IMG/VR virus record: IMGVR_UViG_3300044613_001703
Coordinates: 1-39,556 of that record
Length of the DNA: 39,556 nt
Direction: 5' to 3' (one strand)
From: a virus
How positions within the stretch are numbered: position 1 is the first letter of the stretch; every line of letters begins with the position of its first letter. The position numbers were made by a program, and so were the translations under genes. Below are positions 14,429-21,487 of this stretch, one piece after another. The notes below the pieces were generated by a model, which worked only from the letters and a program-made list of their open reading frames with translations, was not told the origin of the DNA and did no database searches.

Positions 14429-15878
14429 CTTCCATCTCCTTCAATTTGATACCGCCTACCCAATCCTGTCCCCGAACGCGGCGACGGAATAAACCCTTGC
14501 GGCGATTGATATTTTCGGCAAATTCTTGGTTGCTCGGAGCGTGTTCCCCGTTCGCTTTGGCCCAATTCCGGAAGTCGGAATAAAGGGCGCCAGGCCGCGC
14601 GCTGAAGGTTGCGTCAAGGGCGCACCGCTCCGCAATCCACCTGCCGAAAGCGTCTTGCAGGTCGAAATACTCGGCTGTTTTCGCCGCGATGGCCGGCGCG
14701 GTGCCGAGGCGCTGCTGTTGCCACGCAAGGCAACCCTCGATCATCCATTGCAGGATTGCCGGGTATTCTGCCTCTAGCCGGGTTTTGAGGGTATGGTCAG
14801 GCTCTGCCGGTTCGTTGTCAAATGGCACGATCCGCAACCGGCGCTCCATGGCCTTGCTGCGGCCCTTGAGGCGCGGCGCGTGATTGCCGACGAACATCAG
14901 CTTATATTGCGGCCAATACTCAAAGGGGCGCCCGAACGGCTGACGCGCGGAGACTGGCGCTTCGTTGCCGGTCAATTCCTTGATCTGGCTTTCGGCCCAA
15001 GCGTGGCCCGCCTCTGTCTCTGACGCGGTGACAAGGCGACTGCCGGCCATACGGGCGCGGTAGTATTCCACGTTCATTCTGGAATCTGCCGTGAAGGCCC
15101 CCATGGGCGCCGCTACGGCATAACCGCCTAGGATCGTGGTGACCGTGGTAACAAAAACGCCTTTGCCGTTGCCGCCGCTGCCATACAGGAAGGCCAGCAT
15201 TTCCTCTGTAACGTCGCCGGTCAGGAAATACCCGCAAAGGCGCTGTAGGAAGGCAATGGTTTCCGGGTCGTTGGCGGTCGCTTCGATTAGGAAGCTGCGC
15301 CATAGGACCGGATCGGATGAAGGAGCGGCGGGGGCTATGAACGTGTTTCGGCTGATGTATTCGCCGGGCTTGGCATCTCGTTTCTTGCCTGTTTTCAGGT
15401 CCACCACGCCACCTGGAACGCCGAGAAGCCAAGGGTCAGCATCCCAAACGGCTTGATGCACGGCGATGCGCGTGTCCGACTTGGCAAACTCTAAGACGTT
15501 GCGGGTGAAGGATAACTTGCCCATGGCCTTGCGCTCGCCCTCGGATATGCCTGGCGTCGCCTGAAGGTCGCGCAAGAATTGCCGGGCGCGGTCATTGGCC
15601 TCGCCTATCCCGTCAACCGTCCACTTGCCCTTGCTGAAAAGAAACCATTGGCCTGCGGTATGGTCCCAAACCATCTTGCCCTCCTGCTTTGCGGCGAAAG
15701 CAAGGGCGGCTTGCTCTTCCGAAAAAGACATAATGCCAGCCTCTGACTTGGCAGACTTGGCGGCGGCACGTTGCTGGCGTGCCGATCCGGTAAGGGCGCG
15801 GTTCCAATCGTCGGGATCATAATCTGACACGTCTGGCGTCCGGTTCAACTGCATCAAGAATGCGGCGGGCGGCTTCAT
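14418..15878 (-). CDS. D5/P4-family SF3 helicase (primase-helicase type)
   Basis: A 486-residue replicative helicase of the D5_N/phage-plasmid primase P4 family. Walker A GSGGNGKG is at 233-240, motif B RLVTASETE at 281-289, the sensor motif KLMFVGNHAP at 326-335, and the arginine-finger region ERRLRIVPF at 345-353. Upstream, residues 90-215 fit the D5_N domain (SDTRIAVHQAVWDADPWLLG, then GGVVDLKTG). No prim-pol or zinc-finger module is present at its N-terminus; the gene before it may supply one. The start at ATG 15878 has GGGAG about ten bases upstream and overlaps the previous gene by 62 bases. It is probably the replication initiator helicase. Confidence 0.92.
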   Translation of the reverse strand: MKPPAAFLMQLNRTPDVSDYDPDDWNRALTGSARQQRAAAKSAKSEAGIMSFSEEQAALAFAAKQEGKMVWDHTAGQWFLFSKGKWTVDGIGEANDRARQFLRDLQATPGISEGERKAMGKLSFTRNVLEFAKSDTRIAVHQAVWDADPWLLGVPGGVVDLKTGKKRDAKPGEYISRNTFIAPAAPSSDPVLWRSFLIEATANDPETIAFLQRLCGYFLTGDVTEEMLAFLYGSGGNGKGVFVTTVTTILGGYAVAAPMGAFTADSRMNVEYYRARMAGSRLVTASETEAGHAWAESQIKELTGNEAPVSARQPFGRPFEYWPQYKLMFVGNHAPRLKGRSKAMERRLRIVPFDNEPAEPDHTLKTRLEAEYPAILQWMIEGCLAWQQQRLGTAPAIAAKTAEYFDLQDAFGRWIAERCALDATFSARPGALYSDFRNWAKANGEHAPSNQEFAENINRRKGLFRRRVRGQDWVGGIKLKEMEDDF

Positions 15879-16233
15879 TCTCCGACATCTCCCAAGTGTA
15901 GCTTGCTAGGCTGATGATGCTGCGCCCTTTGGCGCCGTCTGTTTTCCAATCACATGAAACAGTGCAGAACCAGACGGCAGGCGCTTTGCGGTGGCGTTGT
16001 AGCAAAAGGCAAGGCCAATCGGCGCGATCTGCGCGCGTGTCTAGGCTTTCCCTCAAGATGGCGTATTCAAACCAAAGCGGCGTTCCAATGCGCGGCGCTT
16101 GAAATATCGCGCGCTTGTATCCCATCGCGGCCAATGCCATAGCCAAACTGTCGCGCGACATGCGCGCGTATTCATTGGCGATCTCTGCCGCAGTTGGCGC
16201 GGGAAGCGCATCATATATTGACCGGCGCTTCAT
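15817..16233 (-). CDS. Protein before the SF3 helicase, possible degenerate primase zinc-finger domain
   Basis: A 138-residue protein; the start at ATG 16233 overlaps the previous stop as ATGA. The second half has WPCLLLQRHR, AVWFCTVSCDW (C75, C90, C94) and then GRSIISLASYTWEMSENEAARRIL. The order Cys, aromatic strand, Cys-x3-Cys, Gly, small helix and a final helix with (S)-EA-R-L is like the CHC2 zinc domain of DnaG-type primases, but the spacing is not canonical. The first half (IANEYARMSRDSLAMALAAMG) is helical. Together with the SF3 gene it could be a split primase-helicase. This is a weak structural guess; otherwise unknown. Confidence 0.7.
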   Translation of the reverse strand: MKRRSIYDALPAPTAAEIANEYARMSRDSLAMALAAMGYKRAIFQAPRIGTPLWFEYAILRESLDTRADRADWPCLLLQRHRKAPAVWFCTVSCDWKTDGAKGRSIISLASYTWEMSENEAARRILDAVEPDARRVRL

Positions 16234-16376
16234 TCCTTGCCCTGCTTCCATGTCTCAAAATGCGCCTCGCGTTCCGCGTCCTCTACCGGGTCCGGCACGC
16301 GCTCGGCAAGGTTGCGGGCGAAGCGCTGGTAAAAGGCCAGGCGCTCTTCTAGGGTGGATGGGACGGGTTCAGACAT
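16230..16376 (-). CDS. Small hypothetical protein at head of the primase operon
   Basis: A 48-residue protein, MSEPVPSTLEERLAFYQ at the start and FETWKQGKE at the end. ATG 16376 has AAGGG eight bases upstream, and the TGA overlaps the next ATG. It is acidic and helical. The family is unknown. It faces the plus-strand regulator island across only 46 bases, so the two transcription units probably share control sequences. Confidence 0.65.
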   Translation of the reverse strand: MSEPVPSTLEERLAFYQRFARNLAERVPDPVEDAEREAHFETWKQGKE

Positions 16377-16387
16377 AAAAATATCCC

Positions 16388-16416
16388 TTGACAGATAGGG
16401 CCAATGGGCCTAAGTT
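16388..16416 (+). promoter_or_regulatory. Putative promoter of the HTH island, same type as late promoter
   Basis: TTGACA at 16388-16393, 17 bases, then TAAGTT at 16411-16416. The spacer has GGGCCAATGG followed by GCC, forming GGnCCAnTGGnCC around a central A. It matches the minus-strand promoter at 13373 at 24 of 29 positions. A start point about seven bases past the -10 falls at 16423, the A of an ATG, which predicts a leaderless message. The shared dyad lies between -35 and -10, where a repressor would block polymerase. Confidence 0.7.
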
Positions 16417-16422
16417 ATGCGT

Positions 16423-16638
16423 ATGTCCAAGCCCGCAACCCGCCCCGCCCTTCCTGCCGATGCAATCGGCTTCATCGCTTGCCGTGACGACCGGCCCGAA
16501 CGCCTGGCGCTGTTCAAGGCCGACGGCAGCCTGTCCAACACGTTCCGCATTGACGAAACGATTGACACGCTGCGCCCCGCCCTTGCGGCGGCTGGCATGA
16601 CGGTGGACGCGCAAGGCATTGTCCGCCGTGTCGCCTGA
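16423..16638 (+). CDS. Small protein encoded by a predicted leaderless message
   Basis: A 71-residue protein starting MSKPATRPALPADAIG at ATG 16423; an ATG six bases earlier is less likely because it lies at the edge of the -10 box. No Shine-Dalgarno sequence is seen, which agrees with the promoter position. The chain has short strands and helices (GFIACRDDRPERLALFKADGS, then TIDTLRPALAAAGMTV) with a periodicity like a small alpha/beta protein. The family is not recognised. Its last bases overlap the start of the HTH gene at 16628, so the two are probably co-translated. Confidence 0.7.
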   Translation: MSKPATRPALPADAIGFIACRDDRPERLALFKADGSLSNTFRIDETIDTLRPALAAAGMTVDAQGIVRRVA

Positions 16639-16846
16639 GCAATTCCGGGAAGCGATTGCCGCGCTGGGCATGTCGCAACGCGCGGCGGCAACTGCGCTTG
16701 AGGTGGATGAACGCACAGTGCGGAAATGGGCGCTTGGAGAGCGCGCGATCCCTGGCCCGGCAAGGGTGGCGCTACGTTGCATGATGATCATCCATGAGCG
16801 TATCGCGCGCCAGATTTGCGGCCAGATTTGCAATCGAAAGCAGTAA
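16628..16846 (+). CDS. XRE-like helix-turn-helix regulator, paralogue of the 12698 protein
   Basis: A 72-residue protein. The GTG at 16628 is chosen because the protein then starts MSPEQFREAIAALGMSQ, aligned with MTPDQFRAALADLGLSQ of the 12698 paralogue. VDERTVRKWALGERAIPGP is the recognition-helix region. Its last 75 bases lie opposite the end of the methylase-like gene (16772..17425), so the two convergent genes overlap. It is one of only two minor genes on the plus strand inside a long minus-strand block and is transcribed from a promoter with the same dyad as the late promoter. A repressor or activator of both promoters is a fair inference. Confidence 0.82.
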   Translation: MSPEQFREAIAALGMSQRAAATALEVDERTVRKWALGERAIPGPARVALRCMMIIHERIARQICGQICNRKQ

Positions 16847-17425
16847 ATCCCGAAACTCGGGCGGCGTGGCGTTGCGGATTGCCTTCTTGTGCTTTCCGCC
16901 GATCATACTGACCATGCCTTTGCGGCGCGCGTATTCATAGCCGTGCCTTTCGACCATCTTGGGGTCTAGGCGTTGCTCACCCTGGCCCCAGCGAAGCGGC
17001 GGCACGATCACCTTGAAAGCGTAAAGCCATGTAGCCTTGCGGGCCGGGTGACCGTAGTGGCCTTGCTCCACATAACAAGTCAGGCCACCAAACTGATCTG
17101 CCGGCGTCCAACCGCCCGACCTAGCAGGGCGGTTCAGCCCAAAAGCGCGCCATGCGTGACTATCGGCGGGATGCTCCAACACGCCCCCGTAAAGGCGCAC
17201 CGCTTCAAGCGCCGCCGCAAAACATCCGCCATCATCCCCTAGCTTGAATTGATGCGGCTTGCGCGGGCTTCCATGCCAGAAACGCCCCCACCGCTCGCAC
17301 GGCGGATGCGCTACAACGGGCCAAGGCCCGGGATATAACCGCGCATCGCGCGCCTGGTCCCAAGGATCAACGCCGGGAAGACCGTAATATGCGCCGCCTG
17401 GTTCGACATAAAGCGCAGCTATCAT
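16772..17425 (-). CDS. PPC-motif methylase-like protein
   Basis: A 217-residue protein; the start at ATG 17425 (MIAALYVEPGGAYYG) overlaps the upstream stop as ATGA. Landmarks: a Gly-rich first strand, VVAHPPCERWGRFW near 38-51, GVLEHPADSHAW near 82-93 and GHPARKATWLYA near 125-136. These fall in the order of motifs I, IV (PPC, nucleophile Cys), VI (EN/EHP) and VIII (basic) of C5-cytosine methyltransferases. The chain is much shorter than a normal C5 enzyme (over 300), and the SAM-binding motif is weak. It may be a reduced cytosine methylase or a derivative that acts on phage DNA; activity is not established. The end basic segment (GGKHKKAIRNATPPEF) is typical of this phage family. Confidence 0.7.
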   Translation of the reverse strand: MIAALYVEPGGAYYGLPGVDPWDQARDARLYPGPWPVVAHPPCERWGRFWHGSPRKPHQFKLGDDGGCFAAALEAVRLYGGVLEHPADSHAWRAFGLNRPARSGGWTPADQFGGLTCYVEQGHYGHPARKATWLYAFKVIVPPLRWGQGEQRLDPKMVERHGYEYARRKGMVSMIGGKHKKAIRNATPPEFRDLLLSIANLAANLARDTLMDDHHAT

Positions 17426-17766
17426 CTCACGTTCCATCCCCATTCCTGCAACATCAGCACCGCGTCATCCTGCGACCGCACCACCGCCACGTCATGGCCC
17501 ATGCGGCGCAGCATGGCGAGGCAGTCATCTTGCGCGGCTGACGTGCGGCCTTTCTCGGCCTTGACTTCAAAGAACGCCACGCGCTTGTCAGGCCCTACCA
17601 GCGTCAGGTCAGGCCAGCCCGTGATCATGCCTTCTGCCTTTAGCATCCTGCCGCCGATCACGCTGCGCTTGCCCGCATTGGGCGAATGATGGCACACCAC
17701 GCCAGACAGGGCCAGGCGGCGCTTAATGGCGATCTGGATGGCACGCTCTGGCGCGGCGCGGGTCAT
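17422..17766 (-). CDS. VRR-NUC domain nuclease
   Basis: A 114-residue PD-(D/E)xK nuclease of the VRR-NUC family. The N-terminal helix (ERAIQIAIKRRLALSG) is followed by GWPDLTLVG with catalytic D53, FFEVKAEKG with E67 and K69, and QDDCLAMLRRMGHDVAVVRS with the family Gln at 79. All active-site residues are present and the length is normal for stand-alone phage forms. Such proteins cut branched DNA or act as Holliday junction or structure-specific nucleases. It overlaps both neighbours by ATGA and lies in the DNA-modification operon, so a role in recombination or in resolving concatemers before packaging is likely. Confidence 0.88.
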   Translation of the reverse strand: MTRAAPERAIQIAIKRRLALSGVVCHHSPNAGKRSVIGGRMLKAEGMITGWPDLTLVGPDKRVAFFEVKAEKGRTSAAQDDCLAMLRRMGHDVAVVRSQDDAVLMLQEWGWNVR

Positions 17767-17936
17767 GGTTCATCCCTCACATGCTGATAGGTCTCGCGCT
17801 TCCGGATCGAATAAATCACCTTTTGCGTCACGCCGTAGTGTTTGGCGAGTTCCGGCCCGGATATGGGATTGCTGCGAATTTCCCGCACCTGATCATCAGT
17901 CAGCTTGCGGGCGCGTTGGGGTAATGCGCGGGTCAT
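17763..17936 (-). CDS. Small helix-turn-helix protein
   Basis: A 57-residue protein starting at ATG 17936 (MTRALPQRARKLTDDQV). REIRSNPISGPELAKHYGVT then KVIYSIRKRETYQHV reads as a helix-turn-helix with a basic recognition helix, the type found at the ends of HNH endonucleases and in small phage DNA-binding proteins. It is overlapped by ATGA on both sides. It may regulate the operon or guide the VRR-NUC nuclease to DNA; neither is shown. Confidence 0.78.
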   Translation of the reverse strand: MTRALPQRARKLTDDQVREIRSNPISGPELAKHYGVTQKVIYSIRKRETYQHVRDEP

Positions 17937-18127
17937 CGCTCTTTCTCCCTTTCCTTAAACTCCGCCACTGTTACGCAATCCGTAACATGCAGCGATTGCC
18001 CTTCCTGTAGCCCTGCCAGCATGTAAGCCTCAGCCGCCGCACATGTGCGATGCGCGACATGGCCCTCCTCGCACATGGCGCCTTCGGCTGGGCATATTAG
18101 GAATAGCAGGATGAAGGCGGCGGTCAT
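17933..18127 (-). CDS. Exported Cys-containing micro-protein
   Basis: A 64-residue protein with an N-terminal hydrophobic stretch (MTAAFILLFLICPAEGA) that looks like a cleavable signal peptide, and a soluble part with three Cys (C19, C29, C51) and a charged end (EFKEREKER). After cleavage about 45 residues would reach the periplasm, where the cysteines could form a disulfide. It lies in the middle of a DNA-modification operon, coupled by ATGA on both sides. A superinfection-exclusion or host-envelope role is possible; the family is unknown to me. Confidence 0.7.
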   Translation of the reverse strand: MTAAFILLFLICPAEGAMCEEGHVAHRTCAAAEAYMLAGLQEGQSLHVTDCVTVAEFKEREKER

Positions 18128-20658
18128 GATGCAACCGCCGCGATTTCTGCAATATCGAAAAGCGAAGGCATAGAAGCTTCGCGCTCCGCTTCCCGCAAAT
18201 GGCGAAGGCTATCTGTCCAATACTCATGATTAAGCTCCACCCCGGCCCCTTTCCTGCCCAGCTTCAAAGCGCAATAAGATACCGTTCCGAGACCATGGAA
18301 AGGATCGTAAACCAATTCTCCCGGATTGGTGTATCGATTGATAAGCCTTTCCACAATGTCAAACTGCAACGGGCAAACATGCTGTTGCAGATTGCGCTGC
18401 GCTTGCGCGCCATTAAGGGTCCGCATTCTGATAACATCATCCCAAACCGTAGGATCATGGGAGCCAGGCGCAACTGCCATGAAAGTCGCCGGCAAAACGC
18501 CGCGCCGGTCCATATCTTCTGCCACCGCAACATGCGCGCCGTGATCATACACGCGCTCGCGCGTCATCAATGTGAAGTGCTTTGCCAATACATCAGGTCC
18601 AAAGCCTAGCAATTCATCGGCGGTCAGAAAGCGATTTCCGCTGCTGCGCCAGAATGCGTGAGCGTCAACTTGCCAGCGCCCGCGCGTGTATTGCGCCTTG
18701 TCCTTCACCACCGGAACATCGGCGTAGGCGGTGCTGGTATCGCTTGGAAGCTTGCGGAAAAGCAACACATACTCAGGGCACCCGACGCCCATCTTGCTGC
18801 CATCTTTACATTGTTCCGTCCAGCCCAGGCGGTAAGTCTGGTTGTTTTCCCTCACAACGTCCGTAACCACCGTGATCATGCCCATATAGACAAAGCCATG
18901 CCGCCGATAATGCTGAATGCAATCCACATGGAAAGGCTCAACGGAAGGCATTCCAAGGCCAGTCACATTGCCATACCTGATCCGATCTTTGACGTGAATG
19001 CAGGCTAGTCGCCCCGGCCTCAGAATGCGAAGCAGGTTAGGCGTTAAAAACTCCATTTGCTGAAAGAAACGGCCATTATCCGAATTGTGGCCGAAGTCCT
19101 CATAGCTTTCGGAATACTCATAATGATTGCCGAAAGGAACGCTGGTAACGATCAGGTCCACGCTATCGCTTTTCATCCGGTCAGCTTCAAGCACCGTATC
19201 ATTATGCACGGCGGTCCACCCGGCGCCGCGCGCTTCCTTGCGCTCAACTCCGATGGTGCGGGCGAGTTCGGCTTCCACCCCTGCCGTCGCAAGGCCATGC
19301 TCCCGGATCAAGTCAGACATGCGCTCGGTCAGTTCCCGATGCTCGCCCCATTTGCGCTCCAGGCTTTCCCGCACCGGCCTTTCAGTTTCCGCAAAAATGA
19401 TGTCAATCTCGCATGGGTGCGATTGCAGAAAGCGGTGAATGCGGTGGATAGCCTGCACAAAGTCGTTGAACTTGTGATCAATCCCGACAAAGATGGCGCG
19501 ATGGCAAAAGCGCTGGAAATTGCCGCCCGATCCGCTGATTTCCTTTTTCGTCGCCAGAAGGCGAAGCTTGCCCTCTTTGAAATCCATAATGGTGCGGGCG
19601 CGATCTTCGTCATCTTGAGAACCATAGACGGCCCGCGCTTCCGGTAATGCCCCGCAAATGGCATGGCGTTCGCTTTCAAGATCATGCCACAAAATGAAAT
19701 GCTCTTCTGGCGATGCGTTCACAATCTCGCACATTTTCGCAATGCGCCGGTCGAGTGTGTTGCGCTTCTCCTCTGCCGCACGCGCCAGCCCAACTGCGCC
19801 ATCGGTGATCAATACGCCTTGGCCGTCGCGCTCCACCTTGCCTTGCAGGCTGTCCACCGGCACTTCATGCCAGCGCACCACCAATTCGGGTAGGGAATAG
19901 CCTTCGTCAGAATAGCCCAAATCAGAAGGCTTTTGCACAAATGCGGCCCATGAGTGAAGCCAAAGGAAAAACTCCTTTTCCATGTGCGGGTAAAGCGTCA
20001 GATTGTTCGCCTGTTCACTGTCACGCTGGAAAAACCGCGTCAGGGCTTGGCCCGTATCGGCAATGCCAAGGAAACCCGCGTAATGAATCAGCTCCTTGTA
20101 TTGGTTTGGCGAAGGCGTAGCGGTCGCGACAAAACGATATGGCACAATCTGAAACAGGTCAATGAAAACCTGATAGGTTTTCGATCCGTAGGACCGCAAG
20201 ACGCTCGCTTCATCCAGGCTCGCCACCTTGAAAAGCGAAAGGTCAATCTTGCCCTCGCGCACGCTTTCATAGTTTGTCAGATATATGCCAGCGCCGCCGA
20301 TTTCCTCAGTGCTACGGATAAACTTGACTTGAATGCCCAGCATTGCAGCATCAGCCATAAACTCATGCCGCACGTCAAGCGGCATGATGATCAGGCCACG
20401 CCCGCCGACCTCTGCCAACATCAGCCGTTCAATTTCTAACTGCATGATGGATTTACCAAGGCCGAAGCTGGCGAAAATCGCCGCGCGCCCCTTCCGGCAA
20501 GCCCATTGAATAAGGTCCGCTTGATGAGTTTTGGCAAGCGGCGTTATCGCATTGCGCGGCACTGAAAAGCCATGCTCCGCACCAAAACGAAACTTGCTTT
20601 GCAGAAACTCAAGATAGGCGCTGGAATCCAAAAGACCGGCTTTGTTCATGTGGTTCAT
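18124..20658 (-). CDS. SF2 helicase fused to a beta-class DNA methyltransferase
   Basis: An 844-residue two-domain enzyme. Residues 40-440 are an SF2/SNF2-type ATPase: Walker A ASFGLGKS at 63-70, DEAS at 149-152, ATATPSPN at 178-185, ATKKEISGSGGNFQ at 369-382 and QAIHRIHR at 402-409. Residues 480-825 are a circularly ordered amino-methyltransferase: the catalytic loop region DLIVTSVPFG at 501-510 precedes the SAM motif VYDPFHGLGT at 783-792, with CPLQFDIVERLI just before it. The catalytic tetrad reads SVPF where SPPF or DPPY is usual. GAGG six bases before the ATG supports the start. A helicase joined to an N6A/N4C methylase suggests DNA protection coupled to remodelling or strand travel. Confidence 0.9.
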   Translation of the reverse strand: MNHMNKAGLLDSSAYLEFLQSKFRFGAEHGFSVPRNAITPLAKTHQADLIQWACRKGRAAIFASFGLGKSIMQLEIERLMLAEVGGRGLIIMPLDVRHEFMADAAMLGIQVKFIRSTEEIGGAGIYLTNYESVREGKIDLSLFKVASLDEASVLRSYGSKTYQVFIDLFQIVPYRFVATATPSPNQYKELIHYAGFLGIADTGQALTRFFQRDSEQANNLTLYPHMEKEFFLWLHSWAAFVQKPSDLGYSDEGYSLPELVVRWHEVPVDSLQGKVERDGQGVLITDGAVGLARAAEEKRNTLDRRIAKMCEIVNASPEEHFILWHDLESERHAICGALPEARAVYGSQDDEDRARTIMDFKEGKLRLLATKKEISGSGGNFQRFCHRAIFVGIDHKFNDFVQAIHRIHRFLQSHPCEIDIIFAETERPVRESLERKWGEHRELTERMSDLIREHGLATAGVEAELARTIGVERKEARGAGWTAVHNDTVLEADRMKSDSVDLIVTSVPFGNHYEYSESYEDFGHNSDNGRFFQQMEFLTPNLLRILRPGRLACIHVKDRIRYGNVTGLGMPSVEPFHVDCIQHYRRHGFVYMGMITVVTDVVRENNQTYRLGWTEQCKDGSKMGVGCPEYVLLFRKLPSDTSTAYADVPVVKDKAQYTRGRWQVDAHAFWRSSGNRFLTADELLGFGPDVLAKHFTLMTRERVYDHGAHVAVAEDMDRRGVLPATFMAVAPGSHDPTVWDDVIRMRTLNGAQAQRNLQQHVCPLQFDIVERLINRYTNPGELVYDPFHGLGTVSYCALKLGRKGAGVELNHEYWTDSLRHLREAEREASMPSLFDIAEIAAVAS

Positions 20659-20695
20659 CTTTTCCTCTTTGGTTGATGGTTGTTGTGGAGGTTAG

Positions 20696-21487
20696 TTACC
20701 GCCAAGCGCTCGGCGCTTGCCAGCGCATCCTGCCCGCCGCCGTATCCGCCGCGCGTTGCGCCTTGCGCGCCGCCTCGGCTTTGGGCAGCGGTATCAGGCA
20801 AAGCGCATAGTGATCAGCGCAATATGGCGACGCCGCGCCGTTGTCGCGCGCCACGCATGGCGCATCGCAAAAGCGATATTCACCGCGCGTCTCGCCATAC
20901 AGGTATTGGCATTTTGTCCCGGAAAAGACCCGGCGCGGCGCTACATCAGCGCACGCGCCGGGCAAGGTTCGCTCAGGCTGAAAGAACGCCTGGCGCTCAA
21001 CGGCGGAGGAAGCGACGCCGGAGACATGAGCGGCACTTGGCCGCAATGGGAAAGCCGCCCGCATATCGGCAACGGGAAGTTCTCGATTACTGCGGGCGGC
21101 AGGCCGCGCCACCACGGCACGGCTTTTTCGTTGCGCGCTTGCCGAAAGCGAGTGCGCTAATCCTGGATCACGCGGCGGCAAGCCTAATTCGCGCGCCACG
21201 TCTTTGACGCGCCGCTGGCCCAATCCCGTGCATTGCATGATGCGCGCGAAGGACGCCGTTCCCCAAAGGTCGCGCACGATTTCGCGCTGCTGATCCGTAG
21301 TAGGTTTGACGCTGGCATGATACGAATTGCACGGTTGCCGCCTGGGGAAGCCTTCACGATGCGCTTTGCCAACGACTTGGTTTTTATTCAAGCCCATCCT
21401 GCAACCAATTTCAGTTGCAGTAAGGCCATGGTCCCAAAGCTGGCGCAGCGTGGCGATGCTCTCAGGCGTCCAATCGTGATTAGCCAT
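20696..21487 (-). CDS. GcrA-family regulator
   Basis: A 263-residue member of the GcrA family, the alphaproteobacterial cell-cycle regulator that binds the sigma70 RNA polymerase and acts at promoters carrying methylated GANTC. The N-terminus has WTPESIATLRQLWDHGL and TATEIGCRMGLNKNQVVGK, the GcrA DNA-binding helices. Residues 65-105 look like a second HTH-like repeat (TDQQREIVRDLWGTASF). The C-terminus has KCQYLYGE, EYRFCDAPCVAR, PYCADHYALCLIP, matching the CQWP...FCGAP...YCEAH pattern that contacts sigma. It is longer than host GcrA (about 170-180). It is third in its operon, overlapping the 21480 gene. It should redirect host polymerase to phage promoters or imitate GcrA. Confidence 0.9.
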   Translation of the reverse strand: MANHDWTPESIATLRQLWDHGLTATEIGCRMGLNKNQVVGKAHREGFPRRQPCNSYHASVKPTTDQQREIVRDLWGTASFARIMQCTGLGQRRVKDVARELGLPPRDPGLAHSLSASAQRKSRAVVARPAARSNRELPVADMRAAFPLRPSAAHVSGVASSAVERQAFFQPERTLPGACADVAPRRVFSGTKCQYLYGETRGEYRFCDAPCVARDNGAASPYCADHYALCLIPLPKAEAARKAQRAADTAAGRMRWQAPSAWR

